DNA from: Agapetus fuscipes | Taxonomy: Eukaryota > Arthropoda > Insecta > Trichoptera > Glossosomatidae | NCBI GenBank assembly: GCA_951799405.1 | Contig: OX637351.1 | Span: 9,704,251 to 9,768,250, forward strand | Length of the DNA: 64,000 bases | Direction of reading: 5' to 3' | Shown: piece by piece, positions 56,056-64,000 of the stretch | Position numbering within the stretch: the first letter of the stretch is position 1 | Layout of the letters: each line of letters opens with the position of its first letter | Notes under the pieces: model-generated | What the model saw: only the letters and a program-made list of their open reading frames with translations | Databases searched by the model: none | What the model was told of the DNA's origin: nothing | Program-made: the position numbers and the translations under genes

Positions 56056-56559
56056 AAGACGGCAGTCAAGACTGCGTCGGCTCGCTGAGAAAAAAGTTCC
56101 ATTCAAAAATATTCCGAGTCCATCACTGCGCTGAGCGCAGATGGCTCCTCGCGAAATAACCGTCAGCGAGGCTTTCCCGTCAGGCACATTAGCTTCAGTA
56201 ACATCCAAATTCTGAGGAGGGGGGGTTCCTTAGAGTCATGCAATAGCCTCTGATCTGGAGGACTTTCTTTTCTTTGACACGAATAGAGTTACACTAGCTG
56301 ATTTACTTCATCGGGAAGGCCCTCAGCCACTTGAAAAAAAAATTGTAATGTTGTTCACCGAGTGAAGCAACTCCGCATGAGTTGTATGAACTGGGTGGGA
56401 GGTGGTGGGAGAGTGTCCGTTCTGTTTTGTTTGGTAGGTCTGTCTGTCAGAATGATGTGTCCCATACTGTGCTTGACAAAGAAATACTGGTGATAAGCAA
56501 CCAAAAACAGTAGTAGCCACCAGTATTTCTCCCGGGCTTATTTTCCGTGTCCTATGTAT

Positions 56560-56800
56560 GTTGGTATGCGGCTGACCACCCATGCTGTAGAAGATAGTTC
56601 ACCTTGCCAATGCCACTCCTGTTTCAGGGAAGGACGGCAAGAATTGCAGGGTGTATGCCCATTTGATATTTGGGTTTATATATTGAAGGTTCACATGCGA
56701 CATGTGCAAGCACGAACTTGTACGTGTCTACTTGTGGCATTGCATATAATGTGAATCCCCAATGTTATATATTTTTGCAACTTAAATTAGATTAGATATG
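56560..56800 (+). repeat. Family C repeat
   Basis: From GTTGGTATGCGGCTGACCAC to TTTGCAACTTAAATTAGATT. Confidence 0.75.
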
Positions 56801-57128
56801 TTGAATGCGTGTATGAAGTCCTAGAGAGAAGAACAACCGTGGGTCGTTTTCATTGTAAAGTTTGTCAGTCCTTGGTGCGTATTATTATTATTGTGGGTGT
56901 GTGTGTGTGCGTGAGTGCGCGCGCCGCGTTGGGGCAGGTCGCGTCTCCACGCACACACACACACAGACACGGCTCTCTGTAGTAGTGGGGAGATCCTGAC
57001 TAGAACAGTCTACCAACACATGCAAGCACACACAAGGGCCGGGAAACACTTGAGAAATGCTTCACCTTCTAGGAAATCATTCTATTTATGTTATATAGAC
57101 AAAATTTACCTAGGACTGATAGTGAGAA

Positions 57129-57440
57129 ACATCACTGTAACTGTAACTCTGCCGCCATTCCGCTAGGGGTAGCCAGAGCCTCTGCAGATTTACCCTTCCT
57201 TGCATACCTACCTCTTTAATTTCGTACATATCCATCACCTTTTTCATACATTTCCTTCTTTTACATTCGCTTTGGATATTACATTCTTTCACAATTTCAC
57301 CAATCTGATCCGATCGTACTTTTCTCAGTCTTCCCTTTCCTCTTTTTCCTTTCACCTCAGTATTCACACTTCGTATGTCTTTCACCATCCATTCTTTCTA
57401 CATGTCCAAACCATCTCATCACATTATTTTGCACCTTTAC
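57129..57440 (-). mobile_element. RTE-like LINE 3' end
   Basis: The minus strand has K-G-K-R-G-K-G-R-L-R-K-V, then I-G-E-I-V-K-E-C-N-I-Q, and the tail inverse CGCCATTCCGCTAGGGGTAG. Confidence 0.75.
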
Positions 57441-57941
57441 TCTCACATCCTCTTTCAACTTGCAATTGTCTTTTACTTATTCATTCTTAACTCTATCTTT
57501 CTTAATTTTTAACTAATAATTTTAATTAATTTTTAATCTTTTTGAACTCGAGTCTTTCCTATCTAGTGTTTCATTTCACAATGCATATTGATACCATCTT
57601 CAAATTATTGAGGAAGACTTGGTTTTCAAGTACCCTGGCCAGCAGGCCGACACTCAATGAGACTTCGGGCCAAAAGGCCGACCATCATTGAAACATTTTT
57701 TTTAAGGAATCCTGGGCGGGAGGCTCCGCAATTCTTGAAAGTCTTGGGGGTCTATGTCGCAGAGGTGTTGCTTGAGTTCTTGCTTCTATCGTGAGGCGCT
57801 GCAAGGAAGTGGTGATTGATGTTGGTTTTGAATAAAACCGGATTAAATTGGGAAGGGAACACAGTTACTGGTAGATCATTTCATAAACGAGCAGTTTGGC
57901 AAAGGAATGAGTCATGAAAACGCCAAGTTCTCATAGTTTTG

Positions 57942-57945
<4 letters not shown>
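57441..57945. other. Unidentified sequence
   Basis: No supported gene. GGCCAGCAGGCCGAC and GGCCAAAAGGCCGACC near 57640-57685 are two similar short palindromic blocks. Confidence 0.45.
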
Positions 57946-57972
<27 letters not shown>

Positions 57973-58301
57973 CGCAACTAAGCTACACATATAGTGTAAC
58001 TTCTTGCCGCGTTATCCCCGAAGGGGTCGCATGTGGCGAGTTGAACCTATTTATTTTTACAGGTAAGGGGGCCGGCCTTACGCCAACCACTTCAATTGAA
58101 GTGGTGTTTTCCCAGCTCCCGAGAGAGCTGGTACTCATTTCTTGTGAAGGCTGAGTAAACCTTGCCGGCATTATTATTTTGGGGTTTGAAATAAACACCG
58201 AAACGGGAAATCATTTCTGACACCCTCGCGCTCGGTGGGATTCGAACCCGAGCTCACGGCATGGAATGCAAGCACTCTACCAACTGAGCTATCGACCGGT
58301 C
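57973..58301 (-). mobile_element. Family A SINE, full-length reference copy
   Basis: After an A-run of about 29 on the plus strand it reads CGCAACTAAGCTACACATAT, the GGGGGCCGGCC block and the CCGAAACGGGAAATCATTTC segment. It ends in the tRNA-like head inverse (GGATTCGAACCC as B box, CCAACTGAGCTATCGACCGG). About 330 bp. Confidence 0.88.
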
Positions 58302-58943
58302 TGATATTACTCGCTTTTTCTTAAAATTACATTTGTCAGATTTTTAACTAAATTTGGATGGCCGGTGTATTGCCGAAGGCCGGCCAATCAACGCGTAGGG
58401 TTAAGTTTTGTCAAGGAGTTCGACGGGAGACGAAATCCAGGGCCTTCATTACTTGAGTATGGCGTATCAATATAGTACAGTCTTCATCTTCTGTTACTGG
58501 ATATTAGATCATGCTTAATTCTTGAGATGCAGAAGACCATCTTTTGGGTGGTCGGCCTGGGAGACGCTGGTCATTTCGCGAGAAACAATTCGAGTTATCC
58601 TATTTGCACTAATGCGATCTTCCTGGTCTCTCCAGAACTTTTACTCCTTCTCCATCTGACAATTTCCTCAGTATCTGATCTGATATCATTCTCTTGTTTT
58701 TTCAACAATGGTGCGGAGCGCTTTCATTTCAGATGTTCTGAGTAATGAGCTCCTGGTTCATGAGGTGTCTCTAAACATATTCATAGAAATAATACACACC
58801 TTTATTGCAATACTTCTATGAATTATATAATCAACACACACAGATACATTCTTCTATAGGTTGGTGTTTGGCTGAGGGAGCCTGAATCACAGGCATTACA
58901 AAAAACTGATGAAGCACATCATGGTTCAGCAGGCGGGGAGCAT

Positions 58944-59252
58944 GAAAACATCATGGCTTCTTGCTTTATTGTATGAGACCTCCACATAAATTGCTTGGAA
59001 GGACTTCACACTTGTCTGGAGGACTGATGAATTTTAGAAGTCTTTGGGCGCCAAGGCTTCAGTAGTCTGAGTATAAACTTGTACTAACTTTATGGCATAA
59101 AACATCATGGCTTCTTGCTTTATTGTATGAGACCTCCACATAAATTGCTTGGAAGGACTTCACACTTGTCTGGAGGACTGATGAATTTTAGAAGTCTTTG
59201 GGCGCCAAGGCTTCAGTAGTCTGAGTATAAACTTGTACTAACTTTATGGCAT
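58944..59252 (+). repeat. 154 bp perfect tandem duplication upstream of wech
   Basis: AACATCATGGCTTCTTGCTT to ACTAACTTTATGGCATAA occurs twice, at 58947 and 59101, with no differences seen over the unit. It lies about 250 bp upstream of the wech coding exon, in the presumed 5' intron. Confidence 0.92.
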
Positions 59253-59501
59253 AAGGTGTAATGTAGAAATACAATTTTTTGTATAAGTTGAAATTCAAAC
59301 CCAGGATAGATCTGTCTCTACTTGAGGCACCAATTTCTTACTAGCTCTAGGAATTCTCTGGGGGTGTATAAGGACATATGCACGAAAGCAAGCAATCATA
59401 TTACTGGAGTCCATTTCACTGTATTTTTTCTACTGAAGAAATGAACTGTGTCCTTGTCTTATTTTATCCTGATTTATGTTTTGTTTCAGATATTGTAGGA
59501 C

Positions 59502-61565
59502 ATGGCGCTGTTGCCAAACTCGGTGAAGTACACTGGCCGCATGGGGGGAGGAGGGGGAGGGGGAGGAGGCGGCATGAACACCCTGCTGAGCAGCCTGCTG
59601 GAGTCCATGGAGGCCAGCGCGCAGTCCCCCGCCCTGCCCGCCTCCCTGCCTGCCTCGCAGCCATCCCGCATCCCCACCCGACCTCGCCTGGAGGACCTCT
59701 TCTGCTCCGACCTGCTGCAGGCGCTGGCCAAGGACGAGCCGCTCTCCGAGTCCCCGCAGACCTCCTCCTCCGCAGGATCTCTGTCCTGTAGCAAGTGCGA
59801 GGTGGAGCGCTGTCGGGACTGCAGGGACTGCGCGGAAGGCCGCCTCTCCCCCAGACACCAGCAGGCGCCCCTGCACTGCGAGGCGCACTGTGAGCCCTTC
59901 CGCTTCTACTGCGAGACGTGCTCACGAGCCGTCTGCCAGGAGTGCACGCTGTGGGAGCACAAGGAGCACATCAGCTCCCCGCTGGCCGAGGCCGTGGCCC
60001 AGTGCAGGGCAAGAGCTCGACACGCCCTGGAGAGCGGGAAAACTGGAACTGTCTTCATCAAAAACAGCATTGATCGCGCTGTGGCCATATCCCGCACTGT
60101 TGAGCGCGACGCCGCTCAAATTTCCGTGAAGATTCGCAAGGCCATGCGACACTTTGTGCTGGCGGCGGAGGAGCGGGAGCGCCAGTTGCTGGAGAAGGTT
60201 TCGCGAATGCGACAACTGAAGTTAGATGAGCTGTCTGAGCAGATGCGGGGACTGAGGGACGCGCTAGCCGGGCTCGCCAACACTAATGAGCGCTTGCAGC
60301 GCGCCCTGGAGAGTGACGGCCCTGATATCCTGCAGGCTGAGCAGCGTTCAGAGAGACAGATTGAGCTGTTTGCTGGTCTGTACAAGAGTCTGCAGCCACG
60401 GGATGAGGGTTTCCTTTTTGTCCCACCAAATTATGACGTAGCTCTTGAAATGAAGAAACAAGGTGACGTGGTGCCCGCTGTTTATGGGAATGGCATTGCA
60501 AGTGCGGGAGGGGCTCCTGTTGCGTCTCCTGTGGTAGCTCCCTTACTGGCCCCGGCTGCCCCCAAGCGCCCTGCCGGCCCCCTGCGCTCCCTGAGGCGAG
60601 GAGCAGGCCAGTGTATCCCAGGTAGTGCTGCCCCAGTAGTGGCCTTGCCTCGCCCTGGGCCCCCTGGTGCTGCTCGCCCTCTCCTGGCTTTTGCCCCAGA
60701 CGGACATGAAGACGGGCAAGTGAGCCGCCCCTGGGGACTGTGTGTTGACCGAGAAGGGAACATCTTAGTGGCAGATCGTCGCAACAACCGAGTACAAGTG
60801 TTTGGCCCAGATGGCGCATTTCGTCTCAAATTTGGTTCCAAGGGCGCAGGTCCTGGAGAGTTTGATCTCCCTGCGGGCATTGCCACTGATCCTCTGGGCC
60901 GCATCGTGGTGGTAGACAAGGACAATCATCGCGTGCAGACCTTCACATCCGGAGGTGTCTTCGTCCTTGCATTCGGGGGCTACGGCAAAGGTTGCGGTCA
61001 GTTCAGATATCCCTGGGATGTCGCTGTCAACTCGGAACGCCAGATTGTGGTGACTGACTCCCGCAACTATCGCATCCAGCTGTTCAGCTCGGAGGGAGCT
61101 TATGTGACCATGCTGACCTTCGACGGAGCAAATCACAGCCGCATGCTGAAAGGGCTGACCACTCCCCGCGGAGTCTGCTTCACCCCGCCAGGCGACGTCA
61201 TCATCTCTGACTTTGAGAACCATCGCCTGCTTCTGATCGACAGCACGCTGACCACAATATTAGGTGCTAAAGGCTATGAAGGTCCGGCCATCGGTGAGTT
61301 CAGTCGTCCCTCTGGGGTAGTGTGTGATGATGAAGGCAACATCATCGTCGCGGACTCCAAGAACCAGCGAGTGATTGCCTTCACGCCGTACCTGGAGTTC
61401 CTGTGGGCGCTGGAGGTGAAGGGCACCGGCCCAGAAGAGAACGACCGCCCCACAGACATCGCCCTGACCCCTGCAGGGCGCCTGGTGGCCGTGGTGGAAG
61501 GCTTGCCCGACGCCCGAGACCTGCAGACCCCGCCAGCCAACAAGGCCTTCGTGCTGGTCTTCTAA
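59502..61565 (+). CDS. wech: Wech / LIN-41 (TRIM71)-type B-box and NHL protein
   Basis: 687 residues in one coding exon. The ATG lies 13 bp after a TTGTTTCAG acceptor (59488-59489), so a 5'UTR exon exists upstream. Visible: a Gly run (15-24), a Ser/Pro/Leu-rich stretch, a Cys cluster (96-110) that may be a reduced first B-box, a B-box 2 zinc site (C126, H129, C137, C140, C145, C148, H153, H156), a coiled coil (about 165-300), a Pro/Ala-rich linker (335-400) and six NHL repeats (about 405-687). NHL signatures such as P-W-G-L-C-V-D, V-D-K-D-N-H-R-V-Q and D-S-K-N-Q-R-V recur. No RING and no filamin-type domain are seen; vertebrate and nematode LIN-41 have both. The family binds mRNA hairpins through NHL and represses translation; fly Wech links integrin to the cytoskeleton. 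It is a classical let-7 target. Confidence 0.93.
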   Translation: MALLPNSVKYTGRMGGGGGGGGGGMNTLLSSLLESMEASAQSPALPASLPASQPSRIPTRPRLEDLFCSDLLQALAKDEPLSESPQTSSSAGSLSCSKCEVERCRDCRDCAEGRLSPRHQQAPLHCEAHCEPFRFYCETCSRAVCQECTLWEHKEHISSPLAEAVAQCRARARHALESGKTGTVFIKNSIDRAVAISRTVERDAAQISVKIRKAMRHFVLAAEERERQLLEKVSRMRQLKLDELSEQMRGLRDALAGLANTNERLQRALESDGPDILQAEQRSERQIELFAGLYKSLQPRDEGFLFVPPNYDVALEMKKQGDVVPAVYGNGIASAGGAPVASPVVAPLLAPAAPKRPAGPLRSLRRGAGQCIPGSAAPVVALPRPGPPGAARPLLAFAPDGHEDGQVSRPWGLCVDREGNILVADRRNNRVQVFGPDGAFRLKFGSKGAGPGEFDLPAGIATDPLGRIVVVDKDNHRVQTFTSGGVFVLAFGGYGKGCGQFRYPWDVAVNSERQIVVTDSRNYRIQLFSSEGAYVTMLTFDGANHSRMLKGLTTPRGVCFTPPGDVIISDFENHRLLLIDSTLTTILGAKGYEGPAIGEFSRPSGVVCDDEGNIIVADSKNQRVIAFTPYLEFLWALEVKGTGPEENDRPTDIALTPAGRLVAVVEGLPDARDLQTPPANKAFVLVF

Positions 61566-61687
61566 TCCACCATTAACGTAAACAGTAAGACTGACTGAAA
61601 CCTTTAAGACTGATCCAGCTGTCTGGAGCAGAAAGTAGTAGAGTAAGTAGTTAGGAACAGTCCTAGGTAGAACGGACTCCTAGGTAG

Positions 61688-61695
61688 CTACCTCA
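61688..61695 (+). promoter_or_regulatory. let-7 seed site in the wech 3'UTR
   Basis: CTACCTCA is the perfect 8-mer complement of the let-7 seed. It lies 123 bp after the stop and about 33 bp before the AATAAA. lin-41/TRIM71 genes are deeply conserved let-7 targets. Confidence 0.75.
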
Positions 61696-61727
61696 CTATT
61701 CTAGGCTACTTCATCAATGTTGACATA

Positions 61728-61733
61728 AATAAA
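61728..61733 (+). terminator. wech polyadenylation signal
   Basis: AATAAA about 160 bp after the stop, followed by T-rich sequence. It would give a short 3'UTR that still contains the let-7 site. Confidence 0.6.
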
Positions 61734-61759
61734 TAATATTTTGTATTTTTGATATTTGA

Positions 61760-62530
61760 AAAATATCTAGCTTTTTTGACTATGTGAAGATTTTTATGTT
61801 GTGTTTGTGCCTCTAGTAATGGATTTAAATATTATTATAATTCTTATGTAACCTCAAGCGAGGCGCACTTGTGACTGCTGCAGACTGCGACAAGCCCTGA
61901 CAGATAACATAACCTCAAAATGTATGCAAACCATCATTACCCTCATTCCTTACGGGCTGGATTTGTTCCGTGTGAAAAAGGCACTGCTTGTAATTTTAAC
62001 CCATCAGCTTTTAAGAATATGTTAATATTGGAAAATATTATATTGGACAGCCCGATGGTTAGAAACTTGAGTCATGTAGAATCAAAGACGGCAATCTAAA
62101 ATTAATTTTAAAAATGAGATAAGTGGAAGTACTTACAGAGAATGGGATTCAATCGGTGTTATTCTTAGACATTTTCGTCGCCTGTTGAGCCCACGTTTTG
62201 CTTAATTTTGATTCTTGAATATTTCTGAAGGACTTCGGCTCGTGTCCTGAGCTCAACGCCCGCCCAATTCTAACCTCCAAATGTATGCGAACTTGGCGGA
62301 CACTAATCCAGCTCGGAGACGATTTTAAATGGCAGTCGATTTTGACAACTGTCGTATTTAATAGTAAATCGTAAATATTTTCTTTATTACTGTTTTGTTT
62401 TGCGATTTGTTTTTGTCATTTTAGTCAAATTGACAGAATTCAGCACCTCTTTGCTAATCAATCGCTTTGTAGCGCACAAAACACAAAAAAATAAGCAAAA
62501 GAAATCATTTGAAAGATTGAATAGTAATTG
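61760..62530. other. Downstream flank of wech, nothing recognised
   Basis: TAACCTC(A)AA..GTATGC is seen twice (61910, 62271), which hints at an old repeat. No coding exon is supported. Confidence 0.45.
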
Positions 62531-62534
62531 TTAG

Positions 62535-62618
62535 CGCGTTATACATGTCTGCTTGTGAGAATGCATTTAATATAAATCTTAAATGGTATATATCCTTGCA
62601 GCTTAGATTAGATTAGAA
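62535..62618 (+). repeat. Family C 3' fragment
   Basis: TTAGCGCGTTATACATGTCTG to CTTGCAGCTTAGATTAGATTAG. Confidence 0.7.
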
Positions 62619-62619
62619 T

Positions 62620-63895
62620 CACGGCTCGCGGCAAATTTCTTAATATGACACATTTTACAAAACTGAAGTTAAGCAGATAGTTCAAAATAAGTGGAGAGGA
62701 TATTCAACACTCTACGAACACATATGAGACACTTTTTTCCTTCTGAAATAAAATTTTTAGAGGCATTTCGGCCGACATCTGATTTGTTTACAAACAAAAC
62801 AATCAGCCGTCCGCCATTGTGACGTCAGCGATGAGACATGCCGCGGCCATCTTTGTGTGGTCGTCCCTAACGCATATTCCCCACATTTGGTTTATACGGA
62901 TTCATTTGGCTAATCAATTGTTTTCAAAGTTGTTTTAATTATAAATTGCATAACAAATTTATAAATTGATTATTTGCTTTTATTTTTCATATTTTTGTTT
63001 GTTATTGTCAATGGTTATTGTTTTAATAATTATTTATATAGGAATGAAAATTCCCTATTTTTTAAATAATAGTTATAAAGTGGCATCTCTAGAACAGATT
63101 TATTTTTTAAATACGACATTGAACGGACGTAATTTCAGCCGTCCAAAATTGGTCGCAGGCTCAACTGTTCTTGGGTTATACCATGAACGAGAATCAATAT
63201 TTCAAATTTGGTCTAGTACGGCTTTGTACCCAGACTAAGTAGTCGCCAGATAAGCCGACGGCGAAATATGACAAGTAAGAATAACACCAAATGTTTTCAA
63301 ATATTAATCTCATGTTAGAAAAATATCCTACATTGTCACATTTGATTATGTATGACTAAATTAACAAAAATATAAAGCATGTGTGTTTTTAGGCGTTCTA
63401 TCATTCACAATGGAGTCAAAATGGAATTGTATGCATTGTATTTTGACAAGCAATGTTACAGGTATAAGTGAGTTGGTTCTTAGCAACCATTAACCAAATA
63501 TTAGTTTACTTTCTTCCTAGTTTACCATCTGGGTTACATCAATGATTTGTCTTTTCCTCGACTCCATTGGTGTTCTACAATTTGAGGTTATGTGTCTGTC
63601 AGTGTGTCCGCTCTGCGAAAAGTAAATAATATAATTTGTATGTTTTGTCCTATGGCGACACAATTATTATTTTATTTGGATCATTTTGTTAATTGTGTAT
63701 CTTTGGGGGTCAAACTTCCATACTTATCTGTATTACAATTTATTTCACACTTACCAGGAGAAAGAGTCCCTCCTTTTTATCACGCCCTTCATCTACTTTG
63801 TATTGTACTGGCAAAATGTGCTCCCAGTACCTGAGTATACAACATTCTGTAAATACTCAACCATGGCTTTAATACAATAAATGTATGTATACTGA
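62620..63895. other. AT-rich sequence, nothing recognised
   Basis: Open frames of 60-90 codons lack domains, splice context and compositional bias. Confidence 0.5.
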
Positions 63896-63904
63896 AGCTT
63901 TCAC

Positions 63905-63965
63905 TAGATGTCGAGGAGATCCTGGCCACCCCTATTGGAATGGCAGTGAGATACATGTTCCACTG
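63905..63965 (+). mobile_element. RTE-like LINE tail fragment
   Basis: TGGCCACCCCTATTGGAATGGCAG matches the terminal block of the family. Confidence 0.5.
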
Positions 63966-64000
63966 TCATTTTATTCCTAACCAAAAAAACTATGGAGTAT

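Noticed and set aside
59378..59925. Overlapping frames around the wech start
   Set aside because: Composition shadows of the GC-rich wech N-terminus; the 687-codon frame has the B-box and NHL evidence.
60283..61543. Four antisense frames of 89-178 codons
   Set aside because: Antisense shadows of the wech NHL region.

Overview
This is a 64 kb piece of an arthropod nuclear genome, most probably insect. The host genes have many introns. Exons are GC-rich and introns AT-rich, GT-AG splicing is clear throughout, and transposable elements fill nearly all non-coding space. The LIN-41/TRIM71-type gene has the insect Wech layout (B-box, coiled coil, NHL propeller, no RING seen). I cannot name the order or species.

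Three host genes are supported, about 5.8 kb of coding sequence. (1) 5314-13432, plus strand: an alpha/beta hydrolase of the ABHD4/ABHD5 (pummelig) group. Five exons are visible; the first coding exon was not found. (2) 17100-41111, minus strand: a complete MCM4 subunit of the replicative helicase. I could join 15 exons into an uninterrupted 873-residue frame. An overlapping E2F-type site lies about 110 bp upstream of its ATG. (3) 59502-61565, plus strand: a wech/lin-41 gene of 687 residues in one coding exon, with a spliced 5'UTR and a perfect let-7 seed site in the 3'UTR. A candidate non-coding first exon for a plus-strand gene, possibly wech, lies at about 41575-41699, divergent from MCM4.

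Mobile elements make up most of the rest. They include a Copia retrotransposon with broken coding frames inside MCM4 intron 12, a solo LTR, several LINE lineages, a Penelope-like element with a GIY-YIG remnant and hammerhead-like motifs, and hAT-, piggyBac- and Harbinger-like non-autonomous DNA elements. There are three tRNA-headed SINE families (A, B, D here) and an abundant SINE-like family C with about two dozen copies. Many insertions are nested and keep target-site duplications (TSDs), so their order can be read.

The least expected structure is repeated tandem amplification at exon ends. ABHD exon 2 plus its splice donor is repeated about six times (86 bp unit). The MCM4 exon 7 donor is followed by about 23 copies of an 18 bp unit carrying a donor-like motif. 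The end of MCM4 exon 5 and its donor are duplicated (120 bp, in frame).
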